A stretch of 64,000 nt of DNA from UBA1660 sp964462035 (GTDB lineage Bacteria; Myxococcota_A; Polyangia; Polyangiales; Houyiibacteriaceae). The stretch lies in the NCBI GenBank assembly GCA_964462035.1, contig CAYXAP010000004.1, positions 215,048-279,047 of the forward strand. The letters are read 5' to 3'. The position numbers were made by a program, and so were the translations under genes. The notes under the pieces were generated by a model. The model ran no database searches. It was given only the letters and a program-made list of their open reading frames with translations, and was not told the DNA's origin. Shown here in pieces: positions 46,442 through 54,936 of this stretch (the stretch's first letter is position 1; the number at the start of each line of letters is the position of its first letter).

Positions 46442-48311
46442 AGCGGCGGGGTCGCTCCCGGACGCTCAGCTCGAGATCGGCGTCACCCAGGACCACCTGC
46501 CCGAGGTCGGTGCTCTGGCGAACCTGGGTGATGAACGGGCGATCGGGGGTGGTGCCGCTGTCGCGGTCGAGCGCGTCGAGGGCGCTGCGTGGGAGGGAGC
46601 GGACCACGTGGCCGGGAAAGCGGAGGCCGCGGCTCGGCATCTTCAGCTCGGCCACCACGGCGGTCGACTCGTAGACGTCCTCGCGCACCCGCCGGACGAG
46701 GTCCTGGATGTTGCGGGGCATCGCGTGCTCCACACCCACCCGTGAGCCCGCGTTGATCTCGATCTTCACCTCTTCACCGGCGAGGCGCTCGGGGATCCGA
46801 ACCTGGATGGTCCGGAAGACCTCGCTCTCGTCGTAGCGGCGCAGGCGGAGGCGAACGTCGACCGTGCTCCCTGGATCGACCTCGTTGGCGGGCACCGTCG
46901 CCTCCACGATCGTGAGCGTGTCGTCGCCGAAGGTCACGTCCAGCTCGAGATCGACGCTCGTGAGCCGCGTCGGCTCGAACGCGTTGCCATAGGCGATCTC
47001 CATCAGGTCGAAGAGCCGGAGGTGCGAGAGCGCTCGGACGTCGCCGGGGCCGGCGCCCATGTAGCCACGGTCCGTCAGCGTGATCGGGTCCATCCCCTCG
47101 ATGGCCACGGTGTAGCGGGCCGTGAACATCACGTCGGTCTGGTCGCTCGAGCTGGTCTTCAGCGCGTTCGCCAGGGTGCTGAAGAGGAGCATCGGCGTGA
47201 GCAGCCGGTGGCTGGCCAGCTCCACGTTCCACTCGTCCTTCGGCGGGTCGACCAGGCCGTTGATCTTGATCCGCATCGGGATGGTGGCCGGCTGAAGGTC
47301 GGTGTCCACGACGATCGCTGCCTGCCGGTCGTGGACCAAGGTCCCGAGCGGCTCCTCGGCTTCGGCGATCTTGAAGCTCCGCGCGACGCTCGCGAGGAAA
47401 TGCAGTACGCGGGCGGTCGAGGTCGGCAGCCCGATCTCGCCAGCGTTCATCATCGGGTGGCCGAAGCCGACGAGCCGGTGGCCGTTGCCCACGTGGGTCA
47501 CGGTTCCGATGGCAGTGGCGGAGACATCCCCCCGAACGAGCTGTACGCCGATCGCGCCGCCATCCACGAAGCGCGGGCGAGACTCTGCGTTCGCCTGCTG
47601 CCGGCGGGCACGGCGACCGCCGCCGCCTTGCAGCGGGACCCAGCCCATGGGCTCGAGCTCGTTCCCGAGCAGCGTGGCGATCTCGTCGGTGAAGCCACCG
47701 AGCATGATCGGAGTCGCAGCCGGCCGAAGCTGGTGCTCGCCGACCGGCGGTCGCCGCTCCACGTGTGCGCGCATCGGAGCGAAGGCGTCGGTGCGCTCAC
47801 CGCGATACGCCGGCAGGCCTGCGAGGTGGCGGGCGCGCTGGCGTCGGGCCTGACCTCGCGGACGCATGCTGCGAGCGGAGAGCACCTCCGCGCCGGGGAA
47901 GGAGTCCGGCCGGTAGGGCCGGTCCATCTCATGGAGCATGTTGCTGATCGGCGTGACGCCCGCGATGGGCTCCATGCCGAAGGGCCACCCGTAGGCGTAG
48001 GCCCCGGCCAGTTTGCCGTCGATGTAGATGGGGCTGCCGCTCATGCCGCCCACCGCCTTCGTCCGCTCCAGCCGAGGGTGGGGCGTTCGGATCAGGATCA
48101 GGTCCTGGTCGGGTCGGAACCCGTGGAGGACGTCGATGACCTCGACGTCGAAACGTTCGGGCTCGGTGCCTCGGAAGACGGTCAGACCGTAGCCGGTCAT
48201 CCCCGGTCGGATGTCGTCGACGGAGATCGTCGACGGCCCCTGCTGGGCGATGGCGCCTGCGGTGAGAAGGGCGGCCGCGAAGGGCAAGCCTCGGAGGAGG
48301 TGCAAACGCAT
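46440..48311 (-). CDS. SpoIVB (S55) peptidase-like exported protein
   Basis: 623 residues with signal MRLHLLRGLPFAAALLTAGA. The domain opens with SVDDIRPGMTGYGLTVFRG, a typical S55 start. The nucleophile motif is in KAVGGMSGSPIYIDGKLAGA, and VGNGHRLVGFGHPMMN holds conserved His residues. In Bacillus, SpoIVB cleaves SpoIVFA across a membrane space; bacterial homologues outside Firmicutes are mostly uncharacterised. A disordered Arg-rich insertion (RPRGQARRQRARHLAG) splits the domain. The C-terminal about 250 residues are beta-rich. TAGGCT (48323-48328, minus strand) is a possible -10 that would leave a very short leader. The propeller gene follows 84 bases downstream. Confidence 0.8.
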   Translation of the reverse strand: MRLHLLRGLPFAAALLTAGAIAQQGPSTISVDDIRPGMTGYGLTVFRGTEPERFDVEVIDVLHGFRPDQDLILIRTPHPRLERTKAVGGMSGSPIYIDGKLAGAYAYGWPFGMEPIAGVTPISNMLHEMDRPYRPDSFPGAEVLSARSMRPRGQARRQRARHLAGLPAYRGERTDAFAPMRAHVERRPPVGEHQLRPAATPIMLGGFTDEIATLLGNELEPMGWVPLQGGGGRRARRQQANAESRPRFVDGGAIGVQLVRGDVSATAIGTVTHVGNGHRLVGFGHPMMNAGEIGLPTSTARVLHFLASVARSFKIAEAEEPLGTLVHDRQAAIVVDTDLQPATIPMRIKINGLVDPPKDEWNVELASHRLLTPMLLFSTLANALKTSSSDQTDVMFTARYTVAIEGMDPITLTDRGYMGAGPGDVRALSHLRLFDLMEIAYGNAFEPTRLTSVDLELDVTFGDDTLTIVEATVPANEVDPGSTVDVRLRLRRYDESEVFRTIQVRIPERLAGEEVKIEINAGSRVGVEHAMPRNIQDLVRRVREDVYESTAVVAELKMPSRGLRFPGHVVRSLPRSALDALDRDSGTTPDRPFITQVRQSTDLGQVVLGDADLELSVRERPRR

Positions 48312-48357
48312 GAAGCGCGAGAAGCCTAGGCGATCCCGCGCGGTTCCGCTATCGGCG

Positions 48358-48912
48358 CTACTCGGCGGCGTCGGTGGCCGGCTTGTCGGCGGGCGCGACC
48401 GGGGGCCGGACGTCGGCGGGCATCGGCAGGTCGCCGATGACCGTGATCAGGTCGTGGATGTCCTTGGGCTTCCGAATGCAGGTCGTGGCCCCGGCCAGCC
48501 GAGCGGCGGCACGGAGATCGGCGGTGTCGTCTTCGGCGAGCAGCACGGAGACCAGCGTCGGGCAACGCTCGTGGAGATGGCGGATGACCTCGATGCCCTC
48601 CATCCCCGGGAGCTCCTCGGAGACCAGGACCAGATCGACCGGCCACTCGGCCACCAGGGCCAGGGCCCCATCGCCGCTGCTGGTGCCGACCACCCGGTTT
48701 CCTTCGACCGTCAGGGTGCGAGCGAGCCGCCACTGCAGATCGGGGTCGGACTCGACCACCAGCACCCCGCAGGGGCGCAGGTTCCGTTCCATCTCCCCAC
48801 TCCCGGGCCCCGTATCGTCATTGCTACCCTCGGCGCCGACCAACGCGTCGGGTCGCACCGACGAGAGGTCGTCGGGCCCGGTGCGGTCGGAGTTGTCAGG
48901 GAGATCGGGCAT
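48358..48912 (-). CDS. Receiver-domain protein lacking the phospho-acceptor Asp
   Basis: 184 residues from ATG 48912. ATG 49050 would extend it, and ATG 48792, preceded by a good GGGAG ribosome site, would give 144 residues (MERNLRPCGVLVVESDPDLQ). The domain has receiver order: VLVVESDPD acidic cluster, then DLVLVSEELPGMEG where the phosphorylated Asp should be four residues before the Pro but is Ser, then VLLAEDD and CIRKPKD with the conserved Lys kept. It is therefore a pseudo-receiver that probably works by fixed protein contact. The C-terminus is Pro/Ala-rich. It follows the S55-like gene's promoter in the order of the strand, with a 46-base gap. Confidence 0.78.
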   Translation of the reverse strand: MPDLPDNSDRTGPDDLSSVRPDALVGAEGSNDDTGPGSGEMERNLRPCGVLVVESDPDLQWRLARTLTVEGNRVVGTSSGDGALALVAEWPVDLVLVSEELPGMEGIEVIRHLHERCPTLVSVLLAEDDTADLRAAARLAGATTCIRKPKDIHDLITVIGDLPMPADVRPPVAPADKPATDAAE

Positions 48913-49254
48913 GGGCTCGTGGCCAGCGAAGGCAGATCGGTGGGGCTCGGTCCAGGGTGGGGTCCCCACCATGGGCCTATCGAGAGCCCCCTCTCGCACC
49001 GATGGACGCGAGAGCTTGGGGCGAGTGCGCCATAAACCAAGCTCAACCATCTTCCGACCCGAGGGTCGGGTGCGTCCAAGACTCTAGGTCACCAGCTGGA
49101 CTGGCGCAACGGGGCAGACCAAGTGGTCATAATTGCACCGCATTCGGTTGGAGCCTCGCGCAGTCCGCGTGCATCCGCGGATGGTGAACGGCGCTCGTTC
49201 GTCTGGGGTGTCCAGTCGATTGCGATTTTGGCGCCAGCCATCTAGTTTCGGCGA
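48913..49254. promoter_or_regulatory. Upstream region of the divergent receiver and HAD-like genes
   Basis: 342 bases if the receiver gene starts at 48912. It contains a palindrome CCGACCC-GA-GGGTCGG (49054-49069) that could be an operator. A TAGTTT hexamer (49243-49248) ends six bases before the GTG of the HAD-like gene. No other gene was seen. Confidence 0.45.
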
Positions 49255-49995
49255 GTGCTGCCTCCGCCGCTGCCGCATCAGGTACAGGTCCTCCAGCGGG
49301 TGCTGGACCGGGTCGCCGTGGCCTCCGCCGATGGTGGTCCCACCCCGATGGTGGTGTTCGCGCTCGACGGGACCCTCTACGACAACCGGCCGCGGACCCT
49401 GCAGATCCTTCTCGAGTACGCCGAGGAGGTCCGCGAGGGTGACCTCGAGCTCAGCGATGCGCTGAGCTCGCTCAGCATGGAGACCGTCCATCGGCTCCTG
49501 AGCGAGACGCTCCGCGAGGTCGACGTGGTCCAGGGCGACGTGGTCCACGACATCACGAACTACTGGCACGAGCGCTTCTTCTCCGACGACTACGCGACGC
49601 TCGACCACGCCATCCCGGGCGGGCCGGGGTATGTCCGGGCGCTCCACGACGCGGGCGCCTTCGTGGCCTACGTCACCGGTCGGGACATTCCCGGGATGCT
49701 CCTCGGCACCATCGCCAGCCTCCGCGACGACGGGTTCCCCGTCTGCGCGCCCGGGATCGAGCTGGTGCTCAAGCCGGACGCCACGCAAGGCGACGAGAGC
49801 TTCAAGCGCAGCATGTGGCGCAAGCTCCGCAAGCTCGGCGACGTGCTCGCCGTCTTCGACAGCTCGCCCGGCGTCTGCGACACGGCGCGCGGCTTCTTCC
49901 CGGACGCCGACGTGGTGCTCGTCGATACCTGGCACCTCGAGCCGCCCGACGAGGAAGCTCAGGTCGAGCTCCTCAACGACTTCCGAATGGGTTGA
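49255..49995 (+). CDS. HAD-superfamily-like protein with missing nucleophile
   Basis: 246 residues from GTG 49255. The HAD motif I, normally DxDGTL, reads FALDGTLYD, with Ala at the nucleophile position (residue 36). Motif II is VAYVTGRD, a Lys for motif III lies in LKPDATQGDESFKR, and motif IV is weak (AVFDSSPGVCDTARGFF, with Asp). Cap-region helices lie between residues 45 and 120. Without the first Asp it cannot form the phospho-aspartate intermediate, so it is probably a non-catalytic binding protein, or the base is a sequencing error. It is convergent, with no gap, with the transporter gene. Confidence 0.75.
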   Translation: MLPPPLPHQVQVLQRVLDRVAVASADGGPTPMVVFALDGTLYDNRPRTLQILLEYAEEVREGDLELSDALSSLSMETVHRLLSETLREVDVVQGDVVHDITNYWHERFFSDDYATLDHAIPGGPGYVRALHDAGAFVAYVTGRDIPGMLLGTIASLRDDGFPVCAPGIELVLKPDATQGDESFKRSMWRKLRKLGDVLAVFDSSPGVCDTARGFFPDADVVLVDTWHLEPPDEEAQVELLNDFRMG

Positions 49996-51507
49996 TCAGA
50001 AGGTCGCCTGCTCGTCGCCCTCACCGGGCGTGACGACGGCGGGCTTCGGCTTCTTCGGCTGCGGCTTGGCGTTCCAGACGCGGGCGGCCAGCAGCACTCC
50101 GATCAGCGCCACGGGCACCATGGCGATGGGCCAACTGATCCAGTTGGCCGGGTCACCGGCGAGCTCCGGCTCCGCGTCGCTGGGCAACAGGAAGCCATAG
50201 GTCAACGCCATGACCGCCGTGCCCATGTAGACGAAGCCGTCGATGATGCCGACGGCGACCCCGACGTTCTTCTTGCCGCCGAAGTCCATGCTGGCGGTGC
50301 CCGAGAGCATGCCGTGCACGCCGATGACGGCCATGGACATGAAGATGACCATCCAGCCGACGAGCGGGGTCGTGTAGAGGAAGATCAGCGCGATCGCGCT
50401 GACCAGCATGGCGACGTAGAGGATGCCGGCGACCGGACCGCGGCGACTGTCGAAGACCCGGTCGCTGATGATGCCCGCGAGGGTGCCGCCGAGGATGCCC
50501 GCGCAGCAGAGGAGCATTCCCCAGTTCTCGAAGACGAACGACGACTTCAGGTGCAGCACCTCGTCGGTCTGTTTTCCGAAGATCTGGAACCACTGCATGA
50601 TCGCCTGCCGCAGGAACCCGCTGCAGAACTCGATGAAGGCGATCGTGACGATGACCGGGTTCCGGAACATCAGCTTGAAGACCTCGACCACACCGAGCCG
50701 AGGACCGTCGTCCCCGCTGGAGGCGTCGGCCGTGTCGAAGTCGTCGTGTCCGGCCTCGCCGGGCGTGTTCCGGACGAGCGCGATGTCGATCACGAGGAAG
50801 ATGCCGAGCAGGATGGTCGGCACCAGGAAGACCCACTCCAGGCCGAAGCCGTCGAGGATCTTCCCGCCCAGGTCGAAGGCGAAGTAGATGCCGAGCGAGA
50901 TCAGCACGCCGAAGATCGCGCCGAAGACACCACGCTCGCGGACGTGGAACCACGGGGCGTTGGTCTTCACGATCGCCACCGCGCCGAAGCTCTGGAAGTA
51001 CATGTTCAGGGCGTAGAGCACGCTGAAGACGATCGTGAGGTTGGCGGCGAGCGTCTCGTGCATCGGCCCGTCGTTCAGGATCGAGAGCGTGACGAGGCCC
51101 ATCAGCAGGTTCATCGCCGCCGAGCCGCCCGCGCCCGTGAGGATGGCCTTCTTGCCGCCGAAGCGGTCGGTGAGCGGTCCGTTGAAGACGAAGGACGACC
51201 CGTAGATCAGCGTTCCCCAGAAGAAGATGGTGGCGAAGTCCTGATTGGTCATCAGCGGCTCGCCATCGCGCATCAAGTCGCCGAAGGCTCGCTTGCTGAC
51301 CGTGAGGTTGTAGCGCCCCATGTAGAGGAAGGCGTAGGTCAGCCCGAGCGGCAGCCAGTTCATCACTCGGCGCCGCCGGAAAGCGGTGGAGTGGCCGAGG
51401 TCGATCTTCGGCAGCCGGAGGATGACCGCCCCGATGACGACCAACAGCAGCAGGATCGGCAGCAGCTCCTGGAGCCACGTCGGCAGCGATTGGTAGAGCG
51501 CGTTCAT
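49996..51507 (-). CDS. MFS transporter, organophosphate:phosphate antiporter (GlpT/UhpT) type
   Basis: 503 residues with about 12 membrane segments. An extra N-terminal helix (LQELLPILLLLVVIGAVIL) precedes the usual TM1 (LGLTYAFLYMGRYNLTVSKR), whose Arg/Lys pattern is that of the OPA family. FNGPLTDRFGGKKAIL is the loop 2-3 MFS motif. The C-terminal half carries SGTASMDFGGKKNVGVAVGI, another OPA signature. GlpT-like proteins exchange glycerol-3-phosphate or sugar phosphates for phosphate in the inner membrane. A TATGCC hexamer nine bases ahead of the ATG is a possible -10. The gene is monocistronic. Confidence 0.85.
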   Translation of the reverse strand: MNALYQSLPTWLQELLPILLLLVVIGAVILRLPKIDLGHSTAFRRRRVMNWLPLGLTYAFLYMGRYNLTVSKRAFGDLMRDGEPLMTNQDFATIFFWGTLIYGSSFVFNGPLTDRFGGKKAILTGAGGSAAMNLLMGLVTLSILNDGPMHETLAANLTIVFSVLYALNMYFQSFGAVAIVKTNAPWFHVRERGVFGAIFGVLISLGIYFAFDLGGKILDGFGLEWVFLVPTILLGIFLVIDIALVRNTPGEAGHDDFDTADASSGDDGPRLGVVEVFKLMFRNPVIVTIAFIEFCSGFLRQAIMQWFQIFGKQTDEVLHLKSSFVFENWGMLLCCAGILGGTLAGIISDRVFDSRRGPVAGILYVAMLVSAIALIFLYTTPLVGWMVIFMSMAVIGVHGMLSGTASMDFGGKKNVGVAVGIIDGFVYMGTAVMALTYGFLLPSDAEPELAGDPANWISWPIAMVPVALIGVLLAARVWNAKPQPKKPKPAVVTPGEGDEQATF

Positions 51508-51598
51508 GCGGGGCCCGGCATATCACGGCCGGAGCCCCTTTTCAGCGACGGGTGGGTGAGATGGGCGCCTGGGCCCCGATCGGGTAGGCTCCCCGGCC

Positions 51599-53458
51599 GT
51601 GACCGAAGCGTCCGCCGACTCGAACCAGCCGCTCCTCCAGATCGAAGGGCTCCGCACGGCATTTCACACCGACGACGGGACCACCGTCGCGGTCGATGGG
51701 GTGGACCTGCGGGTCGAGGCGGGCCAGACGCTGGGGCTCGTGGGCGAGTCCGGCTCCGGCAAGAGCGTGACCTCGCTGTCGGTGATGCAGCTGCTGCCCA
51801 AGGGCATCGCCAAGATCGAGAAGGGCGGCATCGCGTTCCTCGGCAAGGACGTCGTGAAGCTCCCCGAGAAGGAGATGCGCGAGCTCCGCGGCGACGACAT
51901 CGCGATGATCTTCCAAGAGCCGGGTACCAGCCTGAACCCGGTCATGCGGGTCGGCGCTCAGGTCATCGAGGCGATCGTCCAGCACGAGTCGGTCACCAAA
52001 AAGGAGGCGCGCGAGCGGGCCATCGCGCTCTTCGACGAGGTCGGCATCCCCGAGCCCGAGCGGCGCATCGACAGCTACCCGCACGAGATGAGCGGCGGCC
52101 AGAAGCAGCGCGTGATGATTGCGATGGCGCTGAGCTGTAACCCGAAGCTCCTCATCGCCGACGAGCCGACGACCGCGCTCGACGTGACCATCCAGAAGCA
52201 GATCCTCGATCTGATTCGGAAGCTCCGTGACGAGCGCGACATGGGCATCCTCTTCATCACCCACGACCTCGGGGTGATCGCCGAGATCGCCGATCGGGTC
52301 GCCGTGATGTTCCGCGGCAAGCTCGTCGAAGAGGGCGACGTCCAGACGATCTTCCGCGCCGCGAAGCACCCCTACACCAAGGGGTTGCTCGCCTGCCGGC
52401 CCCGGCTCGACACGACCTGGCGTCGGTTGCCCACGGTCGCCGATTTCATGGACGTCGAGGAGCGCGCCGACGGCACCATCGAGATCGTCGAGAAGGCCAG
52501 CTCGGTCGCCGACCTCGAGGAGCGCTTCGGCGAAGGCCGCGGCCGTTACCTGCACCCACCGGCAGCGCTCGAGGCGCTCGGTCATCCGCTCGGCGAGGTG
52601 CCGCTCCCCGAAGGCGCGACCACCGTCCCCGAGGACGAGGAGCCGTTGCTGCAGGTGAAGGACCTCCGCGTTTGGTTCCCGATCCGCAAGGGCTTCCTCG
52701 GTCGAGTGAAGGACCACGTCAAAGCCGTCGATGGCGTGAGCTTCGACGTCTACCGCGGACAGACCCTCGGGCTGGTCGGCGAGTCCGGCTGCGGCAAGAC
52801 CACGACCGGCCGCGCGATCCTGAGGCTGCAGAAGCGGACCGAGGGCTCCATCCGCTACGAGGGCGTCGACGTCTCGGAGCACAGGGGTGCGGCCTTGAAG
52901 GACTGGCGCCGCAAGGTGCAGATCGTCTTCCAGGATCCCTACGCCTCGCTCAACCCACGAATGACCGTCGGGTCGGCCATCGCCGAGGGCATGGAGATCC
53001 ACGGCATCGGCGACTCGAAGCCCGACCGCGAGAAGCGCGCCGCCGAGCTCCTCGAAGAGGTCGGCCTCAGCGCCGACCACCTCCGGCGCTACCCCCACGA
53101 GTTCAGCGGTGGCCAGCGCCAGCGCGTGGGCATCGCGCGAGCGCTCGCCGTGCAGCCGGACCTGATCGTCCTCGACGAGTCGGTCTCGGCCCTCGACGTC
53201 AGCGTGCAGGCCCAGGTGCTCAACCTGCTCAAGGATCTGCAGGAAGAGCGACAGCTCACCTACGTCTTCATCAGCCACGACCTCAGCGTCGTGAAGTTCA
53301 TGGCCGACATGATGGCGGTCATGAACACCGGGAAGATCGTCGAGCTCGGCCCCTCCGAGGCCATCTACGCGAACCCGGCGAAGGAATACACGCAGCGCCT
53401 CATCGAGGCGATTCCCGACGACAGCCACGTCGTCGGAAAAGACACCTACCGCGACTGA
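51599..53458 (+). CDS. Fused dual ATP-binding protein of an oligopeptide/dipeptide ABC importer
   Basis: 619 residues from GTG 51599, with TAGGCT (51585-51590) eight bases ahead and no ribosome site. Two full nucleotide-binding domains are joined by a linker of about 60 residues. The first has Walker A GESGSGKS, signature MSGGQKQRV and DEPTTALD. The second has GESGCGKTT, FSGGQRQRV and DESVSALD (Ser-Val instead of Pro-Thr). Both contain the oligopeptide-family segments HPYTKGLLA (first) and YTQRLIEAIP (second). It combines the roles of DppD and DppF, like GsiA. No permease or binding-protein gene is in the window, so it must serve membrane components encoded elsewhere. Confidence 0.92.
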   Translation: MTEASADSNQPLLQIEGLRTAFHTDDGTTVAVDGVDLRVEAGQTLGLVGESGSGKSVTSLSVMQLLPKGIAKIEKGGIAFLGKDVVKLPEKEMRELRGDDIAMIFQEPGTSLNPVMRVGAQVIEAIVQHESVTKKEARERAIALFDEVGIPEPERRIDSYPHEMSGGQKQRVMIAMALSCNPKLLIADEPTTALDVTIQKQILDLIRKLRDERDMGILFITHDLGVIAEIADRVAVMFRGKLVEEGDVQTIFRAAKHPYTKGLLACRPRLDTTWRRLPTVADFMDVEERADGTIEIVEKASSVADLEERFGEGRGRYLHPPAALEALGHPLGEVPLPEGATTVPEDEEPLLQVKDLRVWFPIRKGFLGRVKDHVKAVDGVSFDVYRGQTLGLVGESGCGKTTTGRAILRLQKRTEGSIRYEGVDVSEHRGAALKDWRRKVQIVFQDPYASLNPRMTVGSAIAEGMEIHGIGDSKPDREKRAAELLEEVGLSADHLRRYPHEFSGGQRQRVGIARALAVQPDLIVLDESVSALDVSVQAQVLNLLKDLQEERQLTYVFISHDLSVVKFMADMMAVMNTGKIVELGPSEAIYANPAKEYTQRLIEAIPDDSHVVGKDTYRD

Positions 53459-54345
53459 GGCTCCGGCAGACCGCCGATTTCGTAGACGCGACTTCCGGCG
53501 TCCTGCACGTACCAGCGGCCATCGACGAGGGCGGCTCGGTAGCTGACCAGGTCCAGCTTTGCGATCTCGCGAACCTTCCCGCCGGCACATGAGAACACCC
53601 GGGTCGCATTCTTCGGGGCCTTCCGGGCCTTCGGGTCCAGCGTCAGCACGATCGCGAGCTCGCCGTGAACCGCGAGGAGATAGTTGGCTTTCGCGCGCTT
53701 GGCCTTCCCGCGCGAGCTCCAGCCTTCCGTCCTGCGCTCGAGCACGTGAACTGCCGAGCCATCGGCGATCCACACGCGGTCGGCGCTGACCGCCTCGACG
53801 TCGGCGATCGCCTCGGCTTCGAGCACCACCTCGGTGCGCTCGTCGGCGACGTCGACCGCCAATACGCGACCCTCCGTTCGCACGAACACGCGAGCTCCGC
53901 CGGGCGCGATGGACAGGCCGAGGACATTGTCCTCGAGGTCGTCACTGACGGCGTCGGTCAGATCGGTCGCCGACCCGCTCGGATCGGTCAGCTCGAGCGT
54001 ACGCCGGTGCTTGCCGGCCTTCAGGGCGATTAGCGTGCAGCCGTCCCGCTGTTTGGCGATCGATCCGGGGTTGGCCTTCTCGATCGCCAGCGGTTGGAGC
54101 GACACGGCCTCGCGGACGTCGGCCGAAGGGTTCTCGACGCGAGTCGCTTCCACCGTGGGCTTCTTCGTTGCCAGCGCCTTCTTCTTGCGAGTGGGCTTCT
54201 GGGCCGCCGCCTCTAGGGCGGTCGGATCCACCACCAGCTCGAAGGGCTGGCCGGGCCATCCGAAGAGGCTCCGGCCGTCCCGTTGGCCGGCAAAGGGGAC
54301 CTTCACCTTCTTCAACGTCCCCAGCCGAACCAGCCGATCGTTCAC
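53446..54345 (-). CDS. Hypothetical protein, possibly propeller-like
   Basis: About 299 residues from GTG 54345 (VNDRLVRLGTLKKV); a CTG that overlaps the upstream TGA is an alternative. A Lys/Arg-rich, partly repetitive stretch (KPTRKKKALATKKPTVEATR) lies near residue 65. The rest shows short beta-strand-like units (VLGLSIAPGGARVFVRTEGR, VSADRVWIADGSAVHVLERR, NYLLAVHGELAIVLTLDPKA) that suggest a small beta-propeller. No signal peptide is present. Its last 13 bases overlap the end of the ABC ATPase gene tail to tail. It follows the gene at 54740 closely and is probably in one transcript with it. Confidence 0.6.
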   Translation of the reverse strand: MNDRLVRLGTLKKVKVPFAGQRDGRSLFGWPGQPFELVVDPTALEAAAQKPTRKKKALATKKPTVEATRVENPSADVREAVSLQPLAIEKANPGSIAKQRDGCTLIALKAGKHRRTLELTDPSGSATDLTDAVSDDLEDNVLGLSIAPGGARVFVRTEGRVLAVDVADERTEVVLEAEAIADVEAVSADRVWIADGSAVHVLERRTEGWSSRGKAKRAKANYLLAVHGELAIVLTLDPKARKAPKNATRVFSCAGGKVREIAKLDLVSYRAALVDGRWYVQDAGSRVYEIGGLPEPQSR

Positions 54346-54359
54346 GAAGGCGTATGCGC

Positions 54360-54740
54360 TCAGGCCGGCGTCCAGCTGTACCGCCGCTCGCGAGATCCCT
54401 GCGCCTCCGACCAGCGCGTCCACTCGTCGGTCGCTTCGCGCACCTGATGGTAGATGGCGTCGACGACCGGGACGAGCTCGTGTGCTCGGTCGAGGAACTT
54501 GGTGATCGGACCCAGATGGCTGGCGCCGCCACGCCCCTGCGCCACCGAGAGCTCGAGGATGGGACCGGACCATCGCTCGCCCATTCGGCTACGGGTCGCG
54601 AAGCGGGCGTAGCACTCACCGAGCGCCACGAGCTCGTCGTCGGTCGGTACACGCTCGAAGCAGGCGGTGACGACGTGGGCGTCGGCTTCGTACCAGTCCG
54701 TGGGGAAGGCGCCATAGAAGCGAAAGGGGTGGTTCGCCAT
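54360..54740 (-). CDS. Hypothetical protein, divergent from the retron
   Basis: 126 residues from ATG 54740 (MANHPFRFYGAF). A TACGCT hexamer ends six bases upstream, so it may be leaderless. The protein is mostly helical, with FERVPTDDELVALGECYARF and ELVPVVDAIYHQVREATDEW, and contains no signal or membrane segment. No family was recognised. Its promoter region is back to back with the retron promoter (start points about 40 bases apart), so a role as a retron accessory is conceivable but unsupported. Confidence 0.62.
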   Translation of the reverse strand: MANHPFRFYGAFPTDWYEADAHVVTACFERVPTDDELVALGECYARFATRSRMGERWSGPILELSVAQGRGGASHLGPITKFLDRAHELVPVVDAIYHQVREATDEWTRWSEAQGSRERRYSWTPA

Positions 54741-54769
54741 GGGGCGAGCGTAACTCAGCCGTGCGGATG

Positions 54770-54775
54770 TATGCT
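54770..54775 (+). promoter_or_regulatory. Probable -10 element of the retron transcript
   Basis: TATGCT, matching the recurrent -10-like hexamer of this window. It places the start point at about 54782, exactly at the beginning of the a1 repeat. No convincing -35 is seen. Confidence 0.5.
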
Positions 54776-54782
54776 CCCGGCC

Positions 54783-54929
54783 GACGCGGCGCTCCGAGCT
54801 GGTGGTGTCACCACCTCCTCGGGGGACCCCCGAGGCAACGACAGGATCTTTCATCGCTGCGCGCGGTGGGCGGGCTCCCGATGGAGCCGATTCACCGCGC
54901 GGGACGGAGACTCGTCGGAGCGTCGCGTC
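54783..54929 (+). ncRNA. Retron non-coding RNA (msr-msd)
   Basis: Retron RNA architecture in order. Repeat a1 GACGCGGCGCTCCGA (54783-54797) pairs over 15 bases, including one G-U, with a2 TCGGAGCGTCGCGTC (54915-54929). AGC at 54797-54799 gives the candidate branching G at 54798. The msr-like stem-loops are GGTGGT-GTC-ACCACC (54801-54815) and CCTCGGGG-GAC-CCCCGAGG (54817-54835). An msd-like hairpin spans 54860-54901, with outer arms GCGCGGTG / CACCGCGC and inner arms GGCTCC / GGAGCC around CGAT. The reverse transcriptase ATG follows eight bases after a2. The msDNA would be short, perhaps 60-80 nucleotides; its exact 3' end cannot be read. Confidence 0.82.
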
Positions 54930-54936
54930 ACCTTCC

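Noticed and set aside
54360..54740. Retron effector role for the divergent 126-residue protein
   Set aside because: It has no nuclease, TIR, membrane or toxin-like feature and is transcribed away from the retron; proximity alone is not enough.
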